DNA from: Actinomycetes bacterium
Lineage (GTDB): Bacteria; Actinomycetota; Actinomycetes; Actinomycetales; Cellulomonadaceae
Length of the DNA: 16,976 nucleotides
Assembly (NCBI GenBank): GCA_023389455.1
Contig: JAEWEJ010000283.1
Location: 1-16,976, forward strand
Reading direction: 5' to 3'
Shown: one piece after another, positions 6,506 through 13,098 of the stretch
Layout of the letters: every line of letters starts with the position of its first letter
Position numbering within the stretch: position 1 is the stretch's first letter
Notes under the pieces: model-generated
Databases searched by the model: none
What the model saw: only the letters and a program-made list of their open reading frames with translations
Told to the model about the DNA's origin: nothing
Position numbers and translations under genes: made by a program

Positions 6506-6961
6506 ATGGACGACGACCCGGTGCTGCGCGTCGAGCGGGAGCTCGGGCTCTTCCTGCGTCGGGCGCGGGCCGCGTCCTCGTCGCTCGCCCGCGCCGTGCA
6601 CCCCGACCTGGACGGGTCGGCCTACCTGCTGCTGTCCGCGGTGGCCCGCACGCCGGGCATCCGCACCAGCGACCTCGCCGACCTCCTCGGCGTCGGCCGC
6701 GGCACCATGTCACGGCAGGTCACGCGGCTCGAGCGGCTCGGTCTGCTCGCACGGACGGCGGACCCGCACGACTCGCGCAGCCAGCCGCTGGCGCTCACCC
6801 CCGAGGGCGAGGAGAGGTTCGCGCGTGCGCGGGCCGGGCGGCAGGAGTACGTGCGGCGCGCGCTCGCGGGCTGGCCGGAGGACGAGCTGGGCCGCCTCGC
6901 CGGGCTGCTGGGCCGCCTGAACGACGACCTGGTGCGCGAACGGCCCGCTGCCGCCCCCTGA
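6506..6961 (+). CDS. MarR-family transcriptional regulator
   Basis: A 151-residue dimeric DNA-binding repressor or activator of the MarR type, usually released by small phenolic or lipophilic ligands. The winged helix spans about residues 38-100: RTSDLADLLGVGRGTMSRQVTRLERLGLL (53-81) is the helix-turn-helix and RTADPHDSRSQPLALTPEG (83-101) the wing, including the D-x-R signature (Asp89/Arg91). N- and C-terminal helices form the dimer interface. The ATG at 6506 follows GGGAGG (6492-6497) by eight bases. The gene lies 32 bp after the NERD-like gene and converges on the DHA2 exporter gene across 34 bp. MarR proteins often control neighbouring MFS exporters, and the exporter promoter carries two GTTGC-N5-GCAAC dyads of a kind this family could bind. 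That link is inference, since no similar dyad is seen at this gene's own start. Confidence 0.93.
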   Translation: MDDDPVLRVERELGLFLRRARAASSSLARAVHPDLDGSAYLLLSAVARTPGIRTSDLADLLGVGRGTMSRQVTRLERLGLLARTADPHDSRSQPLALTPEGEERFARARAGRQEYVRRALAGWPEDELGRLAGLLGRLNDDLVRERPAAAP

Positions 6962-6965
6962 CGTC

Positions 6966-7017
6966 GGAGCCGGCCGCGGGCCGTGCGCGTGTCGCTCAGG
7001 ACGCGGTGGCCGGCTCC
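6966..7017. terminator. 10-bp inverted repeat between convergent marR-type and DHA2 genes
   Basis: GGAGCCGGCC (6966-6975) and GGCCGGCTCC (7008-7017) are perfectly complementary, with a 32-base centre that spans the gap and the last codons of the exporter. The position between two convergent genes fits a bidirectional terminator. The large loop and lack of a T-run make it uncertain. Confidence 0.35.
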
Positions 7018-8618
7018 TGCCGCGCGGCCTGCTGCGCAGCCAGGCGCTGCTCGACTCCCGAGGCGCGTCCCAGCGGGACCTCGCGCAGCGCGAGCACCGC
7101 GACCAGCGCCAGCAGCGCCACGGGGGCGCCGATGAGGAACAGCTCGGCCACCCCGGCGCCGAACGCGTGCTCGACGACGTGGCGCACCGGGCCGGGCAGG
7201 GTCGCCAGGTCCGGCAGCGTGGCGGCGCCGCCGCTGCCCATCGCGGCCGCGTCGAGCCCGATGCCCTGCAGCCCGTCGGCGAGCAGGTGCGAGACCCGCG
7301 CGGACAGGACCGCGCCGAGCGCCGAGACGCCGATCGCGCCGCCGAGGGTGCGGAAGAACGCGACGGTGGCGGTGCCCGCACCCATGTCGGTGATGGGCAG
7401 CGTGTTCTGCGTCGCCAGGACGAGGTTCTGCATGAGCATGCCGACGCCGGACCCGATGACGAGCATGTACAGCCCGACGAGCGTGAAGCTCGTCGACTCG
7501 TCGATCGTGCCCATGAGGCCCAGCCCTGCGGTCAGCAGCACCGCACCGGTGACCATGATCCGCTTGTAGCGGCCGCTGGCGGAGATCGCGCGGCCGGACA
7601 GCGTCGAGGCGAGGAACGTCCCGGCGACCATGGGGATGGTCAGCAGGCCCGACTCCGTGGGCGTCTTGCCGCGGGCGAGCTGCATGTACTGGCTGAGGAA
7701 CACCTGGGTCCCGAACAGCGCGATGCCGACCGCGACCGAGGCGACCACGGTGAGCACGACGGTGCGGTTGCGGAACAGGTGCAGCGGGATGATCGGCTCG
7801 GCCGCGCGCTGCTCGACGAGGACGACGCCGACGGTGCCGAGCAGCGACGCCCCGACCATGACGGCGCTCTGCCAGGAGAGCCACGCGAACGACGAGCCCG
7901 CGAAGGTGATCCACAGCAGCAGCGTCGCGACGGACGCGGAGATCAGGACGACGCCGGCCCAGTCGATCCGCACCCGGCGCCGGACCACCGGCGGCAGGTG
8001 CAGCGTGCGCTGCAGCACGACGATCGCGGCCACGGCGAACGGCAGGCCGACGAAGAAGTTCCACCGCCAGCCGGCCGCGTCGGTGATGACGCCGCCGAGC
8101 AGCGGCCCCCCGACCATCCCGACCGCCATGACGGCCCCCATCAGGCCCATGTACCGGCCGCGCTCGCGCGGGCTGATGATGTCGGCGATCAGCACGGTGC
8201 CCAGCGCGGTGAGGCCGCCGGCGCCGATGCCCTGCAGGGCGCGCATCCCGATGAGCACCTCCGTGGTGTGCGCCAGCCCGGCGAGCGCGGAGGACACCAC
8301 CGAGACGACCAGGGCGAGCTGCACCAGCAGCTTGCGGTCGACCAGGTCGGCGAGCTTGCCCCAGACGGGGGTCGAGACCGTGGTGGTCAGGAGGGTCGCG
8401 GTGACGACCCACGTGAAGGAGGACTGGCTGCCGCCGAGGTCCGTGACGATGCGGGGCAGGGACGTCGAGACCACGCTCGTGGCGAGGATCGAGACGAACA
8501 TCCCGAGGAGGATCCCGGACAAGGCCTCGAGGACCTGGCGGTGGGTCATCGGCGCGGGGGAGCCGTCCGGTCGGGGCGTCTCGACGGCGGTGCTGTCGGC
8601 AGGGGTGCGTGTGCTCAC
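6996..8618 (-). CDS. DHA2-family (EmrB/QacA-like) MFS multidrug exporter
   Basis: A proton-driven major facilitator exporter in the cytoplasmic membrane. At 540 residues it has the length and hydrophobic pattern of the 14-helix DHA2 group. Motif A is GKLADLVDRK (87-96), the motif B region is GMRALQGIGAGG (124-135), motif C is in AVGMVGGPLLGGVI (165-178), and WRWNFFVGLPF (184-194) is typical after helix 6. The substrate cannot be read from sequence. I chose the GTG at 8618 because the likely transcription start is near 8721 and the frame upstream of 8618 has no better start; the ribosome binding site is poor. The ATG at 8549 (MTHRQVLEALSG) is an alternative that still precedes helix 1. The promoter region carries two dyads over the -35 and -10, implying tight repression, perhaps by the convergent MarR protein. 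Confidence 0.92.
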   Translation of the reverse strand: MSTRTPADSTAVETPRPDGSPAPMTHRQVLEALSGILLGMFVSILATSVVSTSLPRIVTDLGGSQSSFTWVVTATLLTTTVSTPVWGKLADLVDRKLLVQLALVVSVVSSALAGLAHTTEVLIGMRALQGIGAGGLTALGTVLIADIISPRERGRYMGLMGAVMAVGMVGGPLLGGVITDAAGWRWNFFVGLPFAVAAIVVLQRTLHLPPVVRRRVRIDWAGVVLISASVATLLLWITFAGSSFAWLSWQSAVMVGASLLGTVGVVLVEQRAAEPIIPLHLFRNRTVVLTVVASVAVGIALFGTQVFLSQYMQLARGKTPTESGLLTIPMVAGTFLASTLSGRAISASGRYKRIMVTGAVLLTAGLGLMGTIDESTSFTLVGLYMLVIGSGVGMLMQNLVLATQNTLPITDMGAGTATVAFFRTLGGAIGVSALGAVLSARVSHLLADGLQGIGLDAAAMGSGGAATLPDLATLPGPVRHVVEHAFGAGVAELFLIGAPVALLALVAVLALREVPLGRASGVEQRLAAQQAARQEPATAS

Positions 8619-8713
8619 TACAGGGGTGCTCGCTTCCGGGCGCGGGGGCGGGGGGCGACCAGGCGTCGTCGGCGGTCGGGTGGTGGCCGGGCGGGTGCGT
8701 CTCCGGCACAGAC

Positions 8714-8730
8714 AGTTGCTCGGGGCAACT
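8714..8730. promoter_or_regulatory. Operator 1 of the DHA2 exporter promoter
   Basis: AGTTGC-TCGGG-GCAACT is a perfect 6-bp inverted repeat with a 5-base centre. It overlaps the -10 element and the expected start of transcription for the exporter. It is nearly the same as operator 2 centred 28 bp away. The form suits a MarR-type dimer; the binding protein is inferred. Confidence 0.7.
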
Positions 8731-8756
8731 CTAAGCCCGATCGTTGCTCTCGGCAA
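8728..8756 (-). promoter_or_regulatory. Promoter of the DHA2 exporter gene
   Basis: On the minus strand TTGCCG (8756-8751) and TAGAGT (8733-8728) are separated by exactly 17 bp, matching 4 of 6 positions each to TTGACA and TATAAT. Transcription would start near 8721, giving a leader of about 100 bases to the GTG at 8618. Both hexamers are covered by inverted repeats. Confidence 0.6.
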
Positions 8757-8758
8757 CG
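8742..8758. promoter_or_regulatory. Operator 2 of the DHA2 exporter promoter
   Basis: CGTTGC-TCTCG-GCAACG is a perfect 6-bp inverted repeat with a 5-base centre, covering the -35 element. It shares the GTTGC-TC-N2-G-GCAAC core with operator 1. Two copies on one promoter argue against chance. Confidence 0.7.
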
Positions 8759-8765
8759 GTTTCGC

Positions 8766-8815
8766 GGGTCCTCCGGGCGCGCAGGACCCACGCACCACCC
8801 GGGTGGCGCGTGCGT
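8766..8815 (-). terminator. Two adjacent hairpins after the sugar porter gene, possible terminator
   Basis: GGGTCCT (8766-8772) pairs with AGGACCC (8783-8789) around a 10-base loop. Directly next to it, ACGCAC (8790-8795) and GTGCGT (8810-8815) flank the palindrome CACCCGGGTG (8796-8805). They lie between the 3' end of the sugar porter gene and the exporter promoter, a natural place to stop read-through. No T-run follows. Confidence 0.4.
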
Positions 8816-8901
8816 CCGAACGGGCCGCGCGAGGGCCCGGGGGACCGCTGCCGCAGGGTGCGACGGTGCGGTGCGCTGCGGCGGGCAGGTCCGTGCGCAG
8901 G

Positions 8902-10368
8902 TCAGGCGGGCGTGGCCCGGCCCCGGCGCTGGACCTTCAGGCCCTCCATGTCCTCGAGCTGCACGCCCTTCGTCTCCGGCACCTTCGTCAGCACGAAGAA
9001 GAACGAGATGAGGGCGAACGTCGCGTACATCAGGTACGGGATCGAGGCGCCGAACCGGTCCAGCATCTCCGGGAACGACAGCGTGATGAGGAAGTTCGCG
9101 ACCCACTGCGCCGACGCCGCGACACCCAGCGCGGCCGCGCGGATCCGGTTGGGGAACATCTCCCCGAGCAGCACCCACACCAGCGGGCCCCACGTCGCAC
9201 CGAAGAACACGACGAACGCGTTCGCGGCGACCAGGGCGATCACGCCCCACGACCCCTCGAGGCGGATCTCGTCGCCGGTCCCGACCGCCTGGGTGAACGC
9301 CAGCGCCATCGTGCCCAGCGCGACCGTCATGCCGGCCGAGCCGATGAGCAGCAGGGGCCGCCGCCCCACCTTGTCGATGAGGCCGATGGCGATGAACGTC
9401 ACCAGCACGTTGGTCACGGACGTGATCGTCGAGATGAGGAACGACTGGCTCTCCTCGAAGCCGACGGCCTGCCACAGCGTCGTCGAGTAGTAGAAGATCA
9501 CGTTGATCCCGACGAACTGCTGGAACACCGACAGCAGGATGCCCACCCACACCACGGGCAGGAGCCCCAGCACCGGGCCGCGCAGGCTCGCCTGGTTCGC
9601 CAGCTCACGGTCGGCGCGGATCGTGCGCTCGATCTGCGCGACGCGCTCGTCGGGGTCCTCGTCGTCACCCAGCACGTCGGCCAGGACGGCCCGCGCCTCG
9701 TCACGCCGGCCCAGCGACACCAGGTAGCGCGGCGACTCCGGGATCCGCAGCGCGAGGATGCCGTACACCGCGGCGGGCACGACGCAGACCAGGAACATCC
9801 AGCGCCACGCGTCCAGCCCGAACCACAGGTCCTGCGCCGCACCGCCCGCAGCCGTCGCCAGCAGCTGGTCGGAGAGCAGGGCGGCGAAGATGCCGAGCGT
9901 GATCGCGAGCTGCTGCAGCGACCCGAGCCGCCCGCGCAGCGCGGCGGGCGCGATCTCCGCGATGTACGCCGGCGCGATCACCGACGCGATGCCGATGCCG
10001 ATGCCGGCCACGACGCGCCACAGGGCCAGGTCCCACGCCGCGAACGCGAACGCCGACAGCACGGAGGAGACGAAGAACAGGACGGCGCCCAGCACCATCA
10101 CGCGCGTGCGGCCCCACCGGTCGGAGAGCCGACCGCCCAGCCAGGCGCCCAGCGCCGACCCCAGCAGGGCCACGGCGACGACGAACCCGGTGACGACGCC
10201 CGAGAGCTCGAACTCGCCCTCGACCGCGTCGACCGCGCCGTTGATGACCGAGCTGTCGAACCCGAACAGGAATCCGCCGACGGCTGCGGCCACCGCCAGG
10301 GCGATCGCCCGGCCCTTGTACTTCGACCCGCGCGCAGGCGACGCCTGCCCCGATCCCGCGTCCGTCAT
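8902..10368 (-). CDS. MFS sugar porter (sugar:H+ symporter family)
   Basis: A cytoplasmic-membrane transporter of the sugar porter family, which imports monosaccharides with protons. The 488 residues give 12 predicted helices with the family signatures: GFLFGFDSSVINGAV (32-46), GGRLSDRWGRTR (78-89), PESPRYL (210-216) at the start of the central loop, QQFVGINVIFYYS (283-295) in helix 7, DKVGRRP (332-338), GPLVWVLLGEMFPNRIRAAA (394-413) and VPETKG (463-468). These match XylE/AraE/GLUT-like symporters; the exact sugar (xylose, glucose, arabinose or myo-inositol) cannot be told. I chose the ATG at 10368, since the GTG at 10377 three codons earlier lies too close to the G-rich ribosome binding stretch. 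It is divergent from the hypothetical gene at 10511 and has no sugar-catabolism or LacI-type neighbour in the window. Confidence 0.95.
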   Translation of the reverse strand: MTDAGSGQASPARGSKYKGRAIALAVAAAVGGFLFGFDSSVINGAVDAVEGEFELSGVVTGFVVAVALLGSALGAWLGGRLSDRWGRTRVMVLGAVLFFVSSVLSAFAFAAWDLALWRVVAGIGIGIASVIAPAYIAEIAPAALRGRLGSLQQLAITLGIFAALLSDQLLATAAGGAAQDLWFGLDAWRWMFLVCVVPAAVYGILALRIPESPRYLVSLGRRDEARAVLADVLGDDEDPDERVAQIERTIRADRELANQASLRGPVLGLLPVVWVGILLSVFQQFVGINVIFYYSTTLWQAVGFEESQSFLISTITSVTNVLVTFIAIGLIDKVGRRPLLLIGSAGMTVALGTMALAFTQAVGTGDEIRLEGSWGVIALVAANAFVVFFGATWGPLVWVLLGEMFPNRIRAAALGVAASAQWVANFLITLSFPEMLDRFGASIPYLMYATFALISFFFVLTKVPETKGVQLEDMEGLKVQRRGRATPA

Positions 10369-10431
10369 GGTCAGCACACCCCCGACCCCGGGCCCGTCCC
10401 GGTCAGACCCACTGTGGCCCCCGCCCGGGCG

Positions 10432-10463
10432 GTCCGCACGCGGGACCGCGGGGCGGTGCGGAC
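10432..10463. promoter_or_regulatory. Inverted repeat between divergent sugar porter and hypothetical genes
   Basis: GTCCGCAC (10432-10439) and GTGCGGAC (10456-10463) are perfect 8-bp complements 16 bases apart. They lie in the 142-bp divergent gap, 64 bp from the porter start and 48 bp from the GTG at 10511. This could be a shared operator, but no promoter hexamers are clear here. Confidence 0.3.
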
Positions 10464-10510
10464 GCCGAGCCGGACTGGTGGGCGCGCTGCCGGCGGGGGA
10501 TCATGCCGCG

Positions 10511-11191
10511 GTGAGCACGCACGGCACAGGAGCGGACGGCACGCGCCCGGGCGGGACGGGTGCGGGCGGACGACGCCACCACCGGCCCGTCGCGATGGAC
10601 CCCGCGGTGGCCGACGAGCTGCCCGGCGACCTCGACCCGACGCTGCGCGACGAGATCGCCCACACGACCGCCGGCGCGCTGGTCCGTCACGGCCGCGCGA
10701 CCGAGGACCCGCAGGTCGTCGCCCGGCTCGTGGCGCTGGTCGAGACCGAGGGGCTCGACGTCGTCGCCGCGATGTGGGCGGACAGCGCGCCGGACACGCT
10801 GCCCGGGGCGCTGTGGCGGCTCTACGTGCTGCGGGAGTGGGTCAGGCGCGACCCGGCCACGGTCGCGGACCGGTACCGGCAGGGCGTCGACGCCGCGCCC
10901 GTGCACGGCGTCGTGGCCGGGGTCGTCGACGCGCCCGGCCCCGAGGACGTGCGCGCGGTCGCCGACGCCGTGCTGTCCGGCGTCTACACGGGTGACCTGG
11001 CCGTGGCGCTCGAGCGCGCGGCCTCGTTCTGCCAGGTCCTCGCCGCGGGCGCCGCGTTCGACGCCGACCACCTGGACGTCCTGGACCCCCGTGCCGCCGT
11101 GCGGCAGACCCGCGGTGCCGCGTCCCTGGTCCGCACCGCCGAGGAGCTCGCGCGGGCCGCGCAGCTGTGGCGGATCGACCGGCTGGAGTGA
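10511..11191 (+). CDS. Hypothetical protein, alpha-helical, soluble
   Basis: A 226-residue protein that I do not recognise. There is no signal peptide or membrane segment. After a Gly/Thr/Arg-rich first 28 residues it looks all-helical, with an acidic start (MDPAVADELPGDLDPTLRDEIAH, from 29), a tryptophan-containing helix LPGALWRLYVLREWVRRDP (97-115) and a helix-rich C-terminus ending LWRIDRLE. I see no enzyme motif. The GTG at 10511 has GGGGGA ten bases upstream (10495-10500); the ATG at 10595, where the ordered part begins, has no ribosome binding site but would also fit. Amino-acid composition and third-position G/C bias support this frame over the antisense one. It is divergent from the sugar porter gene and is followed by a promoter-like element and candidate RNA. 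My impression is of a small family confined to Micrococcales; I cannot verify this. Confidence 0.75.
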   Translation: MSTHGTGADGTRPGGTGAGGRRHHRPVAMDPAVADELPGDLDPTLRDEIAHTTAGALVRHGRATEDPQVVARLVALVETEGLDVVAAMWADSAPDTLPGALWRLYVLREWVRRDPATVADRYRQGVDAAPVHGVVAGVVDAPGPEDVRAVADAVLSGVYTGDLAVALERAASFCQVLAAGAAFDADHLDVLDPRAAVRQTRGAASLVRTAEELARAAQLWRIDRLE

Positions 11192-11202
11192 CGTCCGCCG
11201 CG

Positions 11203-11208
11203 TACACT
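11203..11208 (+). promoter_or_regulatory. -10 element in front of the candidate structured RNA
   Basis: TACACT fits the actinobacterial -10 pattern TANNNT and matches TATAAT at 4 of 6 positions. Transcription would start near 11214-11215, which is the 5' foot of the 13-bp stem of the candidate RNA. The -35 region is poor. Confidence 0.45.
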
Positions 11209-11212
11209 GATC

Positions 11213-11300
11213 GGGCGACGCCGGGTCGGTAGCCCCGGGCTCCATCATCAGCCGCTTCGAGCGGCCACGCGCCGAGAGGCGCTCCGGCCCGGCGTCGTCC
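11213..11300 (+). ncRNA. Candidate structured RNA (four-way-junction fold) upstream of DUF47-PiT
   Basis: The ends form a 13-bp stem, GGGCGACGCCGGG (11213-11225) with CCCGGCGTCGTCC (11288-11300), all Watson-Crick except one G-U pair. Inside are three small hairpins: AGCC/GGCT (11231-11241, triloop), GCCGCT/AGCGGC (11251-11265, loop TCG) and GCGCC/GGCGC (11269-11282) closed by GAGA, a GNRA tetraloop. A -10 element places the transcript start at the foot of the outer stem. CCGGG (11221-11225) could instead pair with CCCGG (11234-11238), so two exclusive folds exist. It may be a free-standing small RNA or the 5' leader of the phosphate genes, whose first start codon is 135 bases further on. It matches no RNA family I can name. 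In high-GC DNA some stems arise by chance, so this needs covariation evidence. Confidence 0.45.
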
Positions 11301-11335
11301 TGCACACAGGGGTGCACCACGCGGAGGCCATCCGC

Positions 11336-11383
11336 ATGAGACCTCGGTCCGTCACGAGCCCTGTTCCGCGCCCGTTACGCTGA
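11336..11383 (+). CDS. Possible 15-residue leader peptide before the DUF47 gene
   Basis: ATG at 11336 opens a 15-codon frame (MRPRSVTSPVPRPLR) ending in TGA at 11381-11383, preceded by GGAGG (11323-11327) at a spacing of eight bases. The ribosome binding site lies in a small hairpin, GCGGA (11321-11325) with TCCGC (11331-11335), that abuts the ATG. The peptide has a TTA codon, rare in such genomes, near its end. It could be a regulatory leader peptide or chance; no run of one amino acid suggests attenuation. Confidence 0.25.
   Translation: MRPRSVTSPVPRPLR
11376..11381 (+). promoter_or_regulatory. Possible -10 element for the DUF47-PiT operon
   Basis: TACGCT fits TANNNT and would start transcription near 11388, giving a leader of about 47 bases to the GTG at 11435. 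It is flanked by the inverted repeat CCGTT (11372-11376) and AACGG (11386-11390). No -35 is convincing, so read-through from the promoter at 11203 is an alternative. Confidence 0.35.
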
Positions 11384-11434
11384 GCAACGGCCCCATCCCG
11401 AGGCCCATCACCAGTCGACGACCCGGAGCCCTCC

Positions 11435-12055
11435 GTGCGCCTGCGCCTGACACCGCGCGACACCTCGTACTTCGACCTCTTCGCCGCATCGGCGTCCCAC
11501 CTCGTGACGGGCGCGAACCTGCTGGCAGAGATGCTCGGAGCCGACCGCGCCACCCGCAAGGACATCAACAAGCGGATGGCGGAGGCCGAGCACGCCGCCG
11601 ACGACGCGACGCACACGATCATGCGTCGCCTCAACCAGACCTTCGTCACCCCATTCGACCGGGACGACATCTACGACCTCGCGTCGAGCCTCGACGACTG
11701 CATGGACTACATGGACGAGGCGTCCGACCTCATCGTGCTCTACAAGGTCGACGAGCTCCCCGCCCGCGTCTCCGACCAGGTCCAGGTGCTGCAGCGCGCC
11801 GCCGAGCTCACGGCCGAGGCGATGCCGCGGCTGCGCTCGATGGACTCGCTGCAGGAGTACTGGGTCGAGGTCAACCGCCTCGAGAACCAGGCCGACAAGT
11901 CGCACCGCAAGCTGCTCGCGCAGATGTTCGACGAGATCGCCGACCCGATCCTGCTCATGAAGCTCAAGGAGATCGTCGAGAAGCTCGAGGACGCGGCGGA
12001 CGCCTTCGAGAAGGTGGCCAACACGGTCGAGACGATCGCGCTCAAGGAGTCCTGA
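11435..12055 (+). CDS. DUF47 family PhoU-like phosphate transport regulator
   Basis: A 206-residue helical, soluble protein of the DUF47 (PhoU-related) family, which is commonly encoded next to PiT phosphate transporters and thought to modulate them. The opening MRLRLTPRDTSYFDLFAASASHLVTGANLL (1-30) is typical. Acidic, PhoU-type helical repeats follow, with metal-ligand-like E-x-x-D/H patterns such as MAEAEHAADDATHTIM (48-63), SSLDDCMDYMDEASDL (84-99) and NRLENQADKSHRK (147-159). Full length for the family. The GTG start at 11435 has GGAG at 11425-11428, six bases upstream. Its stop is 6 bp before the PiT gene, so the two form an operon. The 243-bp region upstream is non-coding and structured, suggesting regulated expression. 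Direct regulation of the transporter is known only for some members and is inferred here. Confidence 0.95.
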   Translation: MRLRLTPRDTSYFDLFAASASHLVTGANLLAEMLGADRATRKDINKRMAEAEHAADDATHTIMRRLNQTFVTPFDRDDIYDLASSLDDCMDYMDEASDLIVLYKVDELPARVSDQVQVLQRAAELTAEAMPRLRSMDSLQEYWVEVNRLENQADKSHRKLLAQMFDEIADPILLMKLKEIVEKLEDAADAFEKVANTVETIALKES

Positions 12056-12061
12056 GCACCC

Positions 12062-13066
12062 GTGGAACCTGTGCTCGTCGTCTTCGTCGTCGCGCTCGCT
12101 CTCGGGTTCGACTACACGAACGGCTTCCATGACGCCGCCAACGCCATCGCCACGTCGGTCTCGACGCGTGCGCTGACGCCCCGGGCGGCGCTGATCATGG
12201 CGGCCGTCATGAACTTCGCCGGCGCGCTGCTCGGCACCGAGGTGGCCGAGACCATCGCGACGTCGATCGTCAACCTGCAGGGCGAACCACCGCACTCGGC
12301 GCTCGTGGTCGTGCTCTGCGCACTGGTGGGCGCGATCGCCTGGAACCTGGTCACGTGGTGGTTCGGCCTGCCCTCGTCGTCCACGCACGCCCTCATCGGC
12401 GGCCTGGTCGGGGCGGGACTCGCCGCCGGCTTCGGCATCTACGGCTCGGCGATCGTCGACAAGGTCGTCCTGCCGATGATCTTCTCGCCGCTCCTCGGCT
12501 TCGGCCTGGCGTTCGCCGTGATGGTCGGGCTGCTGTGGCTGATCCGCAACCGTCCCCCGACGCGCGTGAACCGCCGGTTCCGCATCGCGCAGACCGTCTC
12601 GGCCGCGGCCATGGCGCTCGGGCACGGTCTGCAGGACGCGCAGAAGACGATGGGCGTCATCTACCTGGCGCTCCTCACCGCCGGGTGGGCCGACCCCGAC
12701 GAGGGCATCCCGCTGTGGGTCAAGCTCGCCGCCGCCGCCGCGATCTCGGCCGGGACGTACGCCGGTGGCTGGCGCATCATGCGCACGCTCGGCCGCAAGA
12801 TCATCGAGCTCGACCCGGCGCGCGGGTTCGTCGCCGAGTCGGTCTCCGCGGTGGTGCTCTACGTCAACGCCTTCGCGCTGCACGCGCCCGTCTCGACGAC
12901 GCACACCATCACGTCGGCGATCATGGGCGTCGGCGCCACCAAGCGGCTGTCGGCCGTGCGGTGGGGCGTCGCCAAGAACATCGCCGGTGCGTGGATCCTC
13001 ACCATCCCGGCCGCGGCCGCCGTGGCCGCCGTCGTGTTCTGGATCCTGCACCCGATCCTGGGCTGA
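12062..13066 (+). CDS. Inorganic phosphate transporter, PiT family
   Basis: A low-affinity phosphate permease of the PiT family, driven by protons or by metal-phosphate symport, in the cytoplasmic membrane. The 334 residues form about ten helices with the internal duplication of the family. In repeat one, NGFHDAANAIATSVSTRAL (20-38) and GLPSSSTHALIGGLVGAG (102-119); in repeat two, GHGLQDAQKTMGVIYLAL (187-204) and APVSTTHTITSAIMGVGA (275-292). All signature residues that I can check are present. The GTG at 12062 lies 6 bp after the DUF47 stop codon; AAGGAG (12044-12049) inside the end of that gene is its ribosome binding site at a somewhat long spacing. It converges on the mutT1-like gene of the polyphosphate operon, with only 32 bp between them and no clear terminator. 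Together these genes form a phosphate uptake and storage locus. Confidence 0.97.
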   Translation: MEPVLVVFVVALALGFDYTNGFHDAANAIATSVSTRALTPRAALIMAAVMNFAGALLGTEVAETIATSIVNLQGEPPHSALVVVLCALVGAIAWNLVTWWFGLPSSSTHALIGGLVGAGLAAGFGIYGSAIVDKVVLPMIFSPLLGFGLAFAVMVGLLWLIRNRPPTRVNRRFRIAQTVSAAAMALGHGLQDAQKTMGVIYLALLTAGWADPDEGIPLWVKLAAAAAISAGTYAGGWRIMRTLGRKIIELDPARGFVAESVSAVVLYVNAFALHAPVSTTHTITSAIMGVGATKRLSAVRWGVAKNIAGAWILTIPAAAAVAAVVFWILHPILG

Positions 13067-13098
13067 GTCCCCGCCCGGTCGGCGGACGGCCGAGCGCG

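Noticed and set aside
8619..8798. N-terminal extension of the DHA2 exporter up to 8798
   Set aside because: It would place the start codon upstream of the promoter and both operators; the extension is Pro/Arg-rich and not membrane-like.
7167..10995. Long plus-strand open frames across the DHA2 exporter and sugar porter genes
   Set aside because: Both transporters are certain on the minus strand; the antisense frames have no recognisable protein features.
11213..11300. Possible tRNA or selenocysteine tRNA (88 bases, cloverleaf-like, 13-bp stem)
   Set aside because: No T-loop GTTCGA-type motif in the right place, no D-loop or anticodon arm of normal size, and no CCA or acceptor geometry; the shape is only superficially similar.
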